Source: Rallus limicola (lineage: Eukaryota > Chordata > Aves > Gruiformes > Rallidae). Taken from it: a stretch of 64,000 bases of DNA. The DNA is taken from positions 36,510,146 to 36,574,145 of the forward strand of contig JAKCOZ010000001.1 in the NCBI GenBank assembly GCA_022605955.1. Reading direction: 5' to 3'. A program made the position numbers and the translations under genes. Below, piece by piece: positions 1-13,973 of the stretch. The stretch's first letter is position 1. The number at the start of each line of letters is the position of its first letter. The notes under the pieces are model-generated. The model ran no database searches and was not told the DNA's origin. It saw nothing but the letters and a program-made list of their open reading frames with translations.

Positions 1-1025
1 GAGAAAAAAAGAACTTTATATAGTCAATTTTCTTAGTTCAGGGAGGCTAGAGAAGAGACCTACAAAATTGTGTGCTAGACCCGCACTCTACAACATAGTA
101 GAAAATAAGGTGGTAAGGTGGGTGAAAAGTACAATGACAAAGTTTGCTGGTATTACAAAGTTATCCAGGACAAGAAAGATGAGGATAAACTGAGAAGAGC
201 TGTAGAACATAATATTTCGTAATGAAAAAGGAAGTAAAATGAAATGTAAATAAATGTTAAGTGATGTCCAGGGGGAAAAATAACCTCAGGTTTAATTCTA
301 TATAAATCTAAATTAACATACACAACTTGTCACTCAGGAATGAGAACTTCAAGTTAAAAATAGTGGATAACTTTAGGGAAACATTTCTATGGACATGTCA
401 GCTCAAAACAGAAAATACCTTTTCTGTAACTGTGCAATGTCCCCTCGTCTCGAACCCTGTATAAACTTCTGCTTCACTCTTATCCTCTCCTTCCCCTAGT
501 CAGAAAGATACAGAGATGGTAACAAGGATGATCAAAGTATGAAATAGTTTCAACATTATTTTAAATTAAACATCCTAAGACTTTTCAGCCTAGGAAGAGA
601 AACAAGTGAAGAGGGATGTGACAGAAGTTTATAAAATTATCATGGCTATAGAGGAATTAAAAAGGGAAGGACTGTGGACTGTGTCTTCCAGACAGAAGAA
701 GTAGCAATCAGATTAACTTAGAATATAGAAAATTCAAAACAACGAAGTAGCTTTTCATGTAATTCAGTTACTATGGGACATTTGTGGTGGTAAAAGTTGA
801 TAGAAGCCTTGAAAAAATATTGGAAAAGAAAATCCACGGACTATTCAAAAAGGCTACTGAATAAGAAGAATTATCTAGTCTAGCTAGTTCTGAACTGCAA
901 ATATCTGTGTCCTGGAAGAGGAAATATAATTGTTCTTGCATAGGCATCTGCTGACGGCTAAAGTCAGAGATAAGATAATGAGCTACTCTGAACTTGATCT
1001 TACCTGGTACAGGGACGAGTGGCCT
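1..1025 (+). mobile_element. Ancient CR1 LINE fragment (reverse transcriptase end to 3' UTR), cut by the window edge
   Basis: The stretch follows, in order, the 3' half of an old amniote CR1. At 136-162 the codons read TKFAGITKL, matching the RT core where the family has F-A-D-D, so both catalytic aspartates are lost. At about 500-620 is the region before and including the conserved G-L-F-S-L-E-K-R segment, ending in a DNA match around CTTTTCAGCCTAGGAAGAGAAAC. At 620-870 is the following ORF end. At about 950-1020 is a 3' UTR resembling the 'gtcagagacaggatactgggctagatggacc' type of old CR1. Divergence is high and there are many indels. The family name is from memory, not a search. Confidence 0.7.
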
Positions 1026-3838
1026 ATTATGTTCTCTACTTATTTTTTGTATTTCGTTAAACGAACACTCCTTTTCTTCTATGACCCCTAAAAGAGAATT
1101 AATTCTGCTTCATGTTGTATTTGGTACAGTTTTCTTTGCAGACAAGTTTATTTATTAAGATATGCAGATGTACCTCAATTTTCATGCTATGGATGGAGCA
1201 CAAGACATTGTTAATTTAGCCATGTAAAATAGTGACACTTCATTTTTGAGGGCTGCATTGTAAAAATATTATATTGCTATTCATTACCTTTAGTTGCACT
1301 AAGTTCTTGTCTAAAACTGCTCATATTTGAGGAGACAGGGATTTCTAAGCCTTCTTTGTTTTAAGGACTCCACTACCTTCACAAATTAGAATTCAATAAT
1401 CAAGTGGGACATGATATATGGGTTACATCTATGTAGCCAAGCTGATCCTCCTTTGTCTTGCTTGAGGGTTGAGTTTGTCTTATTATCAACTCTGCGTGTA
1501 TGTTAAGCTCCAAAGAGAGGTTTATGCAAGGCTCAACACCTGACCTGCTCTAACGACAGGAAAGCAGTCTGCATCAGCTTGGGCTGAGGGCTACATAGGA
1601 TTTCCCACTGTGGACTGGGAATAGTAACCAGCTCCTGAGACCCCTTCCTTCCTGCCCTGATGTGTTCTCTGAGGGGTGACAGCAAGGAGGTGAAAGTCAA
1701 CAGTGCCAACCAGGCACTTTCTCCTGGAGAGTGTGCCAGCAGCACCGTAACTGCCCTTTGCGCTTCCACCACTGAGATCTGTTTCCCGGCACATTTCATT
1801 TTTCACATGGCACGCAAATGAATTAATCTTCACAGTCCCTACGCAGTAGGTAAATGTTGCCCTTAACTAAAAAAAGCCCAACTTGTCAGAAGACAGGAGC
1901 CAGGCAGCGACAGGAAGGCTTCTGAAATTACCCTGCGGCTGGGCTCAGAATTCAAGAATTCTTTTCATTCCAGGTATTGCGTTGAGGTCATCTTGCTCTT
2001 TGATGTAGCCTAGAAAATGAAATGAGCTATTAAAATCTGGACACATTTCCCTATTAAATTAGAAACATTTACAAGTCCAGCATTGCACATAAAACTTAGA
2101 TAGCGTTTCCCATGATAAGAACATAAGTAGATTTTGTTCCTTGTACATTTTGGATTGTGTGACCTGTGCTCTCTCTTTCTCTATTTGGCTTGTGGTTTAC
2201 TTCATTATGTAATTGTTACATCTACTTAAAGGTCAGCCAAAGTAAAATTATATTTTGTTGGAAGTGAGATGTAAACAAATGTTTGAACTTGCCCTGCCAT
2301 TTTTCTTAGGCCTTCTGCAGAGCCGGGTTAAAATGTGACAGTGTTCATAAAAGGAGATTATATTTTAGAATCTGTATTGTATTTTTCATAAATATTTCAA
2401 GGTACCTGCAAACCTAGGTTAAGAGCTATTGCATCTCAGGAAGCCAAAAATGCAGGCATTGTGCATTCATTGCATTCAGTACAACACAACCGTGCTTATG
2501 CACAACTGGACATGCATCAATATTTATTTACAATGCCCACTTTCATCACTGCTTCCCTGTCTTAGCTTGAAAGAAACCAACCAAACTAAGAACAGAAAGC
2601 AAGGAATTCTTACAAACCTTGTTGCTCTGTATCTAAATTCTAAAACCCCAAATATAAATTATTGAAGACTTTGTTTTAAGAACTTAAGCATTTGCTCACT
2701 GCATTTTTACTTAAAACAGATGCTGCAGATACAGATGTAGTCATTTTGCATTTATATAGGGCTGGTGTTATTAAGAATATCCACATGAGAAAAGGTTACA
2801 AAGATGATCCCTGTAAGAAGGTGAATCAGATAGCATATATTGTAATATAGAGTACTTTTTGCTGTAGCTGACTGACACATTTAGAAAAGCTGATACTTTG
2901 ATGAGAAGATCAACTGCACAGTATTCTCCCAGCATCTTCTCCAGAGTCTCAATGCAAACTAATGTAAGGATGCAATGTATGTGTCAAGAGAAATAAACAC
3001 ACATTAAACCAGACATTCATTTTCCTCAAACTAAGCTCTTAAAGCACATGCAACAAAATACTGGGAAAAGGTAGAAATGCCAGCTTTACAGCAACAACCA
3101 CATTTTAGATAAAGAAAGGCTTTTATATGAAGTTGTATCCACAGTCCCTAGCATAAAATATTAATGGTATCAGCTTTCCACTTAATAACTAGGAGGAAGT
3201 GTTTCTAGGGGAGAATAATTTTATTTAAAAAGTCTTGCTGTTCAACAACTATATAGTATTTGTAATTAAAAATATTTGTCTCTTGGCTAATACATTATAT
3301 ATTGTTAGTATGCTTGATGATTTTATTCAGGTGTGTGAAGAGAGTTTAACATAAAGAAGACTCATATAAACTTGCAAATGTCTACTGTTGAGCTTATATA
3401 CTGAGCCATTAAAAAACGTTATTTTTAATAACTTGATTAACCTAAAATGATCTTCCTGATTTTTTGTGTGAGGAGAACTCTAGATAAATGTTGTATTCAC
3501 TTGCCCTCTTTTCTTAAAATAGCCTGGGAGGAACTGAACGGCATTGTGCTTCCCCTCTCTATGTGGTGGAGGTCAGGGATTTTTGTTTCGCACACGACAC
3601 CTCTGCTTTACTCTGCCTCACCCCCCTACTATGTCCAGAAGAGGTGGCAAACTGCTTTTGACAACGTGAACCTCACTACGTTCAACGTGAAAAGGGATCT
3701 GGTTATGGTCAGATGTGGGCAGCAAGATGTCCTTTAGAAAATAGTTCCCAACTAATGGATAAACTATTTTTAAGCATGCTGGAATGGTTCCACAGCCAAG
3801 CTGTTATAAATGAATAGGTCTTTTGTTGTGAGCCTTGA

Positions 3839-3888
3839 TCTCTTCCCTCCTTCCTCCCTTCCTCCCTCCCTCCCTCCCCCCCTCTTTG
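3839..3888. repeat. Pyrimidine (CCTT/CCCT)n tract
   Basis: About 50 bases of almost pure C and T on the plus strand, including (CTCC)n and a C-rich end. Low complexity and likely length-variable. Confidence 0.9.
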
Positions 3889-6585
3889 TCAGGATGAGTC
3901 AATATCTTTCTAATTGGGTGTCCTTTCTGGACTTTTTTTCCAGGTTTTAGGCATTAAGAAAGTTCAAATCCTTAAACACATAGCCCTGGTGCCCAGGAAC
4001 CATTTTTTCCTTTAACAGATTTATTGCTTCAAGAGGTATTCATTTCAGAAGGCTCAACAGTATTGTTATGGGGTTTTTGCTGCACACAGAAAATGTAAAA
4101 AGAACTCAGTTGTACTTCAATGAGGCGGCATTATCATCCCAAGAATGAACAAACTGATTTGTTATGTCCTTAACAAGAAGCCAGTCAACTTCTAAATAGT
4201 GTTGTGGGATTGTTCTGAAACCATGGCCTGATATGCTTTCAGAGATAACTACCCTGCTATCTCGGCAGTAGCTCTTATTTTGTCATCACATCCTTTCTGA
4301 CCGCCTAAGGAAAGTGAAAGTGGGTGAAGCAATTGCTGTCAATAATACCACAGGTGAGAATAGGCCAAATGCTGATAGTCGGGCAAGACTGAAAATCTGG
4401 TAATGGGGCCTCCAAAGGAGCCTTCTGACGGGGGAGTGTGGAAGATGATTGACATCTTCCACACAAATACAGGTGTATTTGCTGATTTCCCAAATTCTTG
4501 TCAGGAGATTTTTAACAAATAAAATGCTTGGAATTCATTGGTACCTGCTCTCTCAGTATCTTAGGTAAATGTAATCTTCCTGGTAATCAAATACTTCCAT
4601 CCTTAAGTCATGGATCATATAAAGAAGGCATGCAAGGGTTGTTTTGCTTGTAGATAGAGTGAGAGTTTGTGGCAGGTTTTAGAAGTGGCTTGAGGCTCCC
4701 TGCATTAAAAGGCAAGAGTAACTTCAGAGGAAACAGTGCTTAAAGAAAGGTAGCTGGAACTCAAAACTTAGATGCACTGAGACTGTATTCAGTTTGGGGC
4801 TCAAGCAATTTTTAGAGAAAAATTGGAATCTTTCATCACATTAAAGTGAGATATATTTCTTTATCAAGAACAGAATGTAATTAGTGAACTACATAAACTG
4901 TTTATGCATGTCCTTTTGTTTGGACAAAAAAAAGGTGCAGCTTTTTGCAAATTAGTGTAAGATCTTGTGTAGATGTGAAAGAATTATTCCACACTCTTTA
5001 TTACTAATTTCTTGCACTCTTCCCTGGAATGCCTGAGATAGATTGCTCTGGGACAGTCTCCAGAGTGACAGTTCCTTGGTTGTGCTCTCTCTCTACATGA
5101 CACCACGTTTTTAATGGGACTTACACAGAGCATCTGTGGGCAAAGGTGCATGAAAATCATTCCCCCCCCCCCTTCCCGCCCGCAACTCTGCATTTGTCTT
5201 CTTCTCGCCTCTTTCTGAAATTACCTAGAGAGAAGAAACTAGACATTGAAATTAGGTATCTAGCATTGTCAATAAAAGTACTCATATATTTTACAGTGCA
5301 GTAGTACTCCTCGCTAGTATGCTGCTATAAAAGGATTGATAAGTACATTCAGAAATTTGGACTTCCTTGTTTTTATCTCTGTGAACCATTGCAAGTGTAC
5401 ATGAAGTGAGAAAGTCAGAAAACCAAAGACACCAAACTGTTGGGACAAATGAGGACTTTTCTTTTTCTCTGTAATGGTCAGTGAGAAGGAGAAAGGCTTT
5501 ACATTCCTCTTCTGACTAACAGTGAAGGAAGTAACGGCTTGCCACTGCAAACAGTATTACCTGCTTCTGCTGTCTGCTCGGACAGACTCAGAAAATCTGC
5601 CTGCCTGATTCTGTAGCATCTTCCTTCCACCTTCATTTCCTCTACATGAAAAGAGGGTTGAACTTTGTATCACTTTAGACTGCTACATATGAGTTCAGAG
5701 GAGTGGGACAAAGGAGAATGATGATCAGAAATGTCACTGGGTGTGTACAGATTGATTGCCCCAGTTCTGGAAGTCACGAGATGACTGTCCAACATTTTTG
5801 GATTTAGTAGTTCAGCTGCAGAAGACATTACCTCATTTTTACAGTGACATCTTCTTGTAAAAATATTAAAATAACCACACATGGCTATTTTGGGTGTAAC
5901 TGACCACTTTATGGGATCCATGAATGATTTGAGTCTCTTAGTATTCACTGTTTAAATAGATACAGAGTAGTATCCCTGCATTGGCCTTTTTACTTGTGAC
6001 TCATGGCATAAACTAAAAAAAAAAAAATAATCCCCCAAACCCTCAACTCTAACCTCATCTCCAAGCTCTTATAAGACTTTTCCACCAGGACTTCCCTTCT
6101 AACTCCACAGTGGCATCTTCCTAAGGCATCATTCTTTACCTCATTTATATTTTTGGAGGTATAAATGAAACAGGCCTGTTCCCACAAGACTGCGGCTGCT
6201 TTGGACTTGTTTCCAACATGTGCTAACACGCCGTTTTGGCAGATGATAACTGTTACTCATTTACAGTAGCAATATGAAAATGAGTCATAAATCCTAACTC
6301 AAATGACGTATGTTCACACCAGTCTCAGCCCTCGGTTTCTGCACAGGTGACTCCCTCATGCAATTATTTGTCCTTAGCCCTGCTCTTAGGGAGATGAACA
6401 TATTCCTCCTGAATTCTGTATACACATTAGCTACACCTTCCCCTTCACGGGACACAAGTGGGGACTCTCAAAATGCAGTGACAGCATAGGCTTTCAAACT
6501 GTCATTTGCCTAGGAAAATCTGTCTTCTTAATGTTGTTTGTTAAATATGTGTCTCTTACTGGTAGATGGGAAAAATGTTCATGTG

Positions 6586-6601
6586 GCTGGAATATTCCAG
6601 C
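6586..6601. repeat. Perfect 16-bp palindrome
   Basis: GCTGGAATATTCCAGC is its own reverse complement. The centre, GGAATATTCC, fits an inverted nGAAnnTTCn arrangement, the minimal unit of a heat-shock element, but it also fits other dimeric factors. It lies in upstream noncoding DNA about 11 kb from the promoter. Confidence 0.9.
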
Positions 6602-6703
6602 AATAAATAGCTCTTGTGATTATCAAATGCCTCAGCTCCACTTCAGCATTTAATCACCCTCAAAAGCCATAAATTGCCTCATATACTCCTCCACTATGAA
6701 CAT

Positions 6704-6742
6704 TGTCTCTTAATCAAAACGGATTAATAAGTTTAAGAGACA
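6704..6742. repeat. Inverted repeat, 10-bp arms with 19-bp loop
   Basis: TGTCTCTTAA at 6704-6713 is matched exactly in reverse complement at 6733-6742. The loop is AT-rich with an ATTAATAA run. Confidence 0.9.
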
Positions 6743-6902
6743 TTACCCATTTATATATGAATTTTGGTAGGTCATGAGAATAATGAGCCAGATGTACAGA
6801 AGATGTAAAGGGCAATGTAAGTTGCAAGTCAATAACATAAAGTTTATACAACATGCAGAGAGCAGACATACCTGATATTAGCAGAGAAAGCTACCAACAG
6901 GT

Positions 6903-6922
6903 TCATGATCATTTGATCATGA
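6903..6922. repeat. 20-bp near-perfect palindrome, 9-bp arms
   Basis: TCATGATCA, two T, then TGATCATGA. It is the third inverted repeat within 340 bp of upstream sequence. Confidence 0.9.
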
Positions 6923-9900
6923 CATAGTATATTTACTGTTAACATTAAAGTGTTTACATTGTTTCTTATCCCTAATGGTGTCAAAGACAAGCCTAAAGCT
7001 TTCAACAAGAATAGTTGGAGTACTGTCTGACACTCAGTTCTGTCTGTATTTTTACTTGGAAAAGTGTATTCCAAAGAAGAGCTAAAGGTTTGCTCCAGAA
7101 ACTCATCATGTATTGATCTTATATTACTATGAAGGAGATACTGGCTCCATTATTGTAATTTCTGAAGTATCAATTGCAATCCATATATTATTTATTCATA
7201 CCTAAAGAAAACAGTTGAAATATTTGCTTATTCTAGCTGCTGTGAGCATTCTTGCTGATTGCTGCCCATAAATGCTTACTGTACACACACCTTACCACTG
7301 CTCATTAACTGTACTGGAAATTAAAGTTTTTAACTGCTCTCTTATCCCAAAGTACTAAAACTCAACTATGTGGGCTATCGCAAAGTACGGCATAAGCAAA
7401 CCCTGCCTGCACATGGCAGCAAGGAGTGTGCGTGTGTGTGTTTGTGTTTTGAATCATAAAGCTGTAATGAGAATATTTTATGGAAGGATCCTCTCAGTCC
7501 CAGTTCAAGAGCATCAGGTCTCATGACACGATGATACAGGCTGTGCTAATCTAAATATAACACTTCCAATAAAAAGAAATAAAAAGAACCCTGGGTTTTG
7601 CTAGGGGATTGAAGCTGTAGCTTGTGGTTTGAAAAGATTAGTGTACTATCATATGCTGAACAACTTTAAATCTTCTGATTTCATACAGGTGACAGTAGTA
7701 CAACTTTTCCAGCCTTAATAGAGCCGTGTCCGCTTTAATTGATATAGTTATATTATCAGCCTCCCAAATTGCACATGGCATGCAGAAAACCGAGTCTTTC
7801 CCAACAGTGATATTTTATGAGATTGCCTGTGGATTTATAAATAGCCAGAATGTTTTGAAATGAAACTGAAATCCAAAGACCGAAAGGAAGACTTAAGTCA
7901 AAAGAACCTAGTCATAAATTAATTAAATGAATAATTTTTCATACATTAAAAAATAAATTTGAGTATTGATTAATGTGGGGAGCAGCACAATTCCATCCCA
8001 TTGCTACCATATTATTGTCACTTCAACCTGAACTTGCAATTTTCACAAGTTTCAGCATTTATCTTTGGAACTGTCACCTGTCATGCTTAATGAAACTAAG
8101 TGACAATTGTATTTCTTTTAGTACATTAATATAATTACAGTTTTTTAAAACCCACTTCAGGGTTAAAATAAATCATAGAACTTCATTAACTATTGCAAGA
8201 TAAGAAATCCAGCTTGCTCCTTTTTTTCTAAAGTACTGTAGATTTGCCTTACTGTTACTTTGTCTTCTTTAATAAATATTGATTAGGATTAAATACTTTA
8301 TAATATATCTTTTTCCATTCACGAGCTGAGGCATCCACCTTCACAAATGAGGATAAATGTATAATCTTGTGGTCTACTGCTGCATAGCCTTTATGCATGT
8401 ACATTGTGAGTGTAGTTAACTATGGGTTTCTAGACAGATACATTGATGTATATGCCCAAAATCCTGTTGTACATCTCTAAAACTTTCACTTTATTGTACC
8501 AAATTCCCAAATTGTGTATTTCCCTGGAAACTGCAGAACAAATCAATGTAATATTTTGCAGAGTGCTGTACCCATGGGTCAAGATTCTGACTTTGCTTGC
8601 ATCAGTGTGAGGGTGAAGTCACTGCACTGTTACAAAGTTCACTCATGTAGGTTGAGAAAATGATATGAAATATCTTTTGCTTTACTTTTAAAAGTATTAC
8701 ACACTCTCCTTTGTCACAGGAGCTTGCTGGTGGTGTTCACCACTTCTCATTCCATAACTAATCTCATAAAGGAGAAGAATTTAAAGTGTGAACAGATATT
8801 AGAAGCTGTGAATGTCGTAAGAGAGAGGGTTTTTTTGGTATTATAAAGCAAAAAATAACATACCTTTCTGTTTCTGCTTATGCTCATGTTTTCTCTTTTC
8901 CAGCTACAGCTTTACAAAAGGAAAATTCAGTGGCTAAAAACTTAAATTTTTGAAGATTTAGGAGCTTTGTGCTAATTCTTCAAATGTGGCATCAATCTTT
9001 TACAGAATGAGTTGCATAATTTTCACTTTTTCACAAATTATTTAAGGGGAGGGGTGTTTTGGTTTTGGTTTGTTTCTTTTTAATTTTTTTATTCTTATCA
9101 TATTTTATTATAATGGCAGGCAGAAGACACTGAATGCAGGCCTTGAGTGCTCCTTCACACAAACTTCCAGATGTAAATTTTTATCCTCAAGAAAATAAGA
9201 CCTTGGTGATATTATTGTGTTTTGAGAGAGCACCTGAATAACCCTTTCCTAATTTTAGATTATTATTTTTCAGAATTACCCATATGTGGAAATACAAAGA
9301 AGCAAGTTACAATTTTGGTGAGAAGTATTTATTGTTGTGGGCTGAGAGCATGGGGTGATCACATGAGGAGCACTCTCATTCCTAGCCTCAGAACAGGCGG
9401 GTTGTGAAGTGAGGAAAAATGGAGTGGGATGGAACATCTCATATCCTTACTGCAAGTGACAAATATATGAGAAAAAATGGCAGTAACATTTTTTCTCCTC
9501 CCTTGATTTACTCCTTACTTATATTTATGGTGTAACTCATTAAAAACATATATTTTACCCTAAAAGTATACAATTTACTCTAAAAATCAGGTGTCAAATC
9601 TTCTTCAAGGCCACAGGAAAAGTGTGCTTGGAATTTGAACTAGACTTCAGAAAGTACTGTATCAAGCTCATGACTTCTTAAAAATGTATTTGTTTATAAC
9701 AACAAAATCAGGCAAAAATCTAGGAACTGCTTAAGGATGTAGTAGTGGAACAGCAGTGAAAGCTCACATGCCGCAACTGCTAAAATTTTCCTTGATTGTA
9801 GATCATAGCTATCCGAGCATTACTTTTATTATAATAAAGTGCATTAAATTAAAACCCCAAATAATGTATTGAGAAGTCGTTATGCTCTCTTTGAAATACC

Positions 9901-11114
9901 ACAGATAAGTATTTAACTTGTTTTTATTGATCACTGAAGATCAAGGTAATTTACAGACTGTTGGCATTTATACCTTGAAACAATCTCTGAACGAGCAGCT
10001 AGTATGTTAGAACAATAAAATAATTGAGTACATACAAACTATTTTTTTTATTTACAATCATAAAAGAAAAAAAACCCAAACCACAGAGCTCAGACCTCAA
10101 AATAACTGCTTGTTAAACTTTACAGGCGCCTGTTTATAGCTCTTATAATGTAAAACAATGTTAAATAAAATTATACTTTAACATTATGCCTTTTACAGCA
10201 TTTTCATTAATACTTTAAAGTGTTTGAAATAAACCACAGAAAAAGGAAAAGAGAAATGAAGGAATTTGTACAGTGTAATAGCCTCCCTCACTAAACTAAA
10301 ATGTAACCATTTCTTTTAAAGGGAAAACACTAAAATTCCCATGATTTTATGTCCCCATATGCACACACTCTCCCTCTTGGATATTTGGCAGATATTGCAC
10401 ATATTAATGGAGAATATAATTGTGTTCATCATTCAGTGGGCAGAACTGCACCCCATAATACATGTTCCAAAAGTACGAGCTGTATGGGGGACCTTTTGAA
10501 TCTAATTTGTGTTTTCCAATTTTATTCATATTTTAGTTGAGGTATTGTTATAGTCATACATAAATATTTGGTTCTTGTATGGGTGGTAGTTTCTACTTGC
10601 CATTAATTGCCATAATGCTTAGCTGAGTACCTTTTGGAGCTAACGTCTCCGGGGTGATATCCCAACTATAAAATAACTTTCACACTGCTTATTAAAATAA
10701 TGCAACAGAAAGTATTTTAAAGCTAATAGTATGATCACTATGCAGTCCTTGAAATGGTACAGGTAATTTCCTCTTGTGCCTTTCTAGCTATTCCAACGAA
10801 TCTAAAGGATGAGATGAGGAAGGGAACTGGGCAAAAGCCAAATTCTCCTTAGCTTTTCTTTAGCTTCCAGGGGAAAATCCCCATCCTGTTAGCATAGGCA
10901 CAGAATTATATCAGAGCTGGATTCAGGATTCGTAGTACTTTCATTTAGGTAAGGAAGAAACTAAGGCAGGAGACTATTTTTCTTTAATTCCTTGGTTTAG
11001 ACAAGTAAGGGTGTCTTTTTCCATCTACACTTGTGGGGGTTGCCAGGATGCTCATCTGTCAATGTAGAAAAACAGTAACTTTTTGATTCCAATGAAGTTT
11101 TGTAATCATGGGGT

Positions 11115-11164
11115 TTTTGTAATGTTATTTTGTAACATTATTTTGTAATGTTATTTTATAACTT
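11115..11164. repeat. 13-bp tandem repeat, about 3.5 copies
   Basis: The unit TTTTGTAAYRTTA repeats at 11115, 11128 and 11141, with a partial copy at 11154. Copies 1 and 3 are identical; copy 2 has CA for TG. Confidence 0.9.
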
Positions 11165-11539
11165 GAGTTCTCTTCAATCTAGAGAATTGCATGTTCCTAG
11201 TTGGCAAAACAATCACTCGTTATTTTAGGTAAATACATAGGCAAACAAAATCATGATCGTTAAAAATGCCAGTAGAATTGACTGAGGGTTTTTTTTCTGT
11301 TTGTTTTTCCTGTGGCCTGTATTTTACATGCAGTATCCAAATGAACACTTGATGCTAAGACCTTAGTGCAGTCATCTATATGGATGCCAAAATGAAAAGT
11401 CAGGAGGATATATTCAAGCAATTAAAGGAAATATTGGTTATAATTGTCAGCTAGAACAAAGAGAGGGAGAAAAAAAAGACCTCTTGCAATATTTTACCTC
11501 AAGAAAGCTCTAATTCATAGAATTGTTGCAGTACTGGGC

Positions 11540-11562
11540 TTTTTTTTTTTTTTTTTTTTTTT
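11540..11562. repeat. Poly(T) tract, 23 bases
   Basis: An uninterrupted run of T. No clear LINE or SINE sequence is attached, so it is listed as a simple repeat. Confidence 0.95.
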
Positions 11563-13913
11563 ACTTTGTGAGTTGTAAAGATGTGGATGAGAAATGCCTG
11601 TGCAAGATGGCACAGTTGTGAGTGAGAAGTGTGAGAAAATAACTTCTGCCTGTATGTACAGCAATGACTTTTTATCAAAGACTCGATAGTGCACTCAGTA
11701 TTACAGACTCATAGCATGCAAATGCATTCTGCTATTAATACACATTCAAGGCATACATGTTAGTGGTTCCAAAGGAGCTGTTACAATATATGCTCTGAAT
11801 ATGTATTAGGAAAAAAGCACAATATGTAAGTAAGACTGTTCCATATTATGAAAATATAACACAGAATGCACAATATTTTAAATACCCATTCATAGTGACT
11901 CTGGCAGCTCAAAAAGAACAACTGCTCTGTGTATTATGAACTCCTATTGAAGATGCACAAAATTAATAAAATTTTTCTAGATCTCTGATGTGACACCATC
12001 ATCTCACACAGCAATATAACATACAGTCTTCTGTTCCACTGCATTATTTATTCTATTTTAAAAATATGCTTGTTTTAGTATTTTTCATTTTAATGTTTTT
12101 GGGAAGGACTGGCTAGGTATTCTTTTCATATGGAAATATTTTTATTTTTGTGGGATTTTAGATAGAGTATTTTTGCAAACGTCATTTGATATTGGCAATT
12201 AGTTTGATACTGCTGAGAAAGGGTAATGTAAATTTCATGAATACTCACAATTGTAAGGAATGTGCATAAAATACTAATGTAGAGTAATGCCAGATCCAGA
12301 TAGTGCTCAGGTTGCAGAAGCAAAAGGAGCCTTGTTAACCTGAAAAGCAACAGAAATATTTGGCTTAGGGCTTGTGGGTTTTTTTTGCTTGCTACAAATA
12401 CAGCCTCTAGGATTACTATCAGTGGTTCAGGTAAAATCATTAAGCTATTCTAAATTTACCAAGTGTGTATATAGTTCATATTACAATATTCTGTGTTCTG
12501 TTACCCACTCTTCTTAATCAATACCGCGTTAAACTTGCTGTCCTGTTAGCATAAGAGACGATGCTGTCTACTGTTTGTCTCTGCTCAGATCACCTCACTG
12601 TCAAGACAATTTCAAATAATCTAGGTTGCATTAAAAAATCAATAAAGATTGGAGCATTCACTTTTGCTGAATTACAAGTTTCTTATGAAGTCTTAAATAA
12701 GTCTTTTATTAAGGTGCAATATTAACTGCAAAGTGAATAGCTGAATAACCGAAGGAAATATACGCAAATAAATTAACTGTTGCAACCCAGCATACTTAGT
12801 CGTAATTGAATACCGAATATTTCTTCTTGACTTATTTGTAGGAATGTAATGAATTACTAGTTGACATTTTGTTGTGATGAAACGTCATTTTGCATGCCTC
12901 AATATATGATCTGTTACTTTTTCATGTGAGATCTATTACTTGCTTGAGTGAGCTACTTGCTTGAGCTTGCTAAGGAATAGCTGAAACTACCATAAACCAT
13001 GCCATGTGATGTGTTTTGCCCTAAGTAGGATAAACCTTGCTGTTGAGTTGAATTCATCTTCATGTGACTCCTTGAACTTCTTATTAATCTCAGAATATTT
13101 TATTTTTCTTTGTTTTGTAATTTCTCTTTTTGAATGAAATCTTTGTGATGTGTTAAAAAATACTTTGGAGAAACGTTTCTCATACAGTTATATTTACTAT
13201 AAACAGAAAAATCACATAGAGAAAAACACCTTTCCATATTTTAAATTCATGTTTACACTAAGCTGAATGCTCAGTTGCCAGCACAGAGCAGTCATTAAGC
13301 CTCATCTTCTCTTTCTCCCCATCATGGAGTCCATTCTTTGACAGAAAAACATCAAACCAGGACAAGAATAATTTGCAGTTTCTAAATGTAAATGAAGAAG
13401 TCTTCAAGACTTCTTGGTCTCAGGGAGCACTTTAGCATTAACACAAAGTATTACTGAAAACAGTTGCTTCTCTAAAAGAATATGCATTTCTTTATTCTGC
13501 TTCTGGTTATGGGAAGAGTTAAATCTGCACATCTCTAATTTCATCTTAGACATCCTACTGTTTATTTGGTTTTCCACTCTATGGAGGTGGACTTCCTTGG
13601 GACAGGAGGGGTTGGTGTCCTGTTAGGATCAGCTAGGGTCTCAGGCACTGTCAATGCCACAGCACTTCAGTCCTTGTGTTTTATAAAGCACAGATACTCA
13701 CCTGCAACACAGCTGGACCCAGCTCTGTTCCTGGCACCTGACAGTTTACATGGCTTTAAACAGGATGTTTTGGAGAAGGATAATACAGAAACTTGGCCAT
13801 GAACATCAGGAAACAAAAGTACTCGAAACCAGGCAAGGTAGTGACCTTCAAATTCCCTTTTACTGTGCTTTTATGTTTATATTGTATGTATTTCTGCTTT
13901 GGATCTAAATTTT

Positions 13914-13973
13914 AAAAAAAAAACAACAAACCAAACCAAACAAAAAAACAACAACACAACAACAAACCAAAAA
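13914..13973. repeat. A/C-rich low-complexity tract
   Basis: About 60 bases of A with scattered C (CAA and CCAAA units) and almost no G or T. Confidence 0.9.

Noticed and set aside
13414..13802. Overlapping 70- and 78-codon plus-strand frames
   Set aside because: Both are short, overlap in different frames, and have no recognisable motif or splice context.
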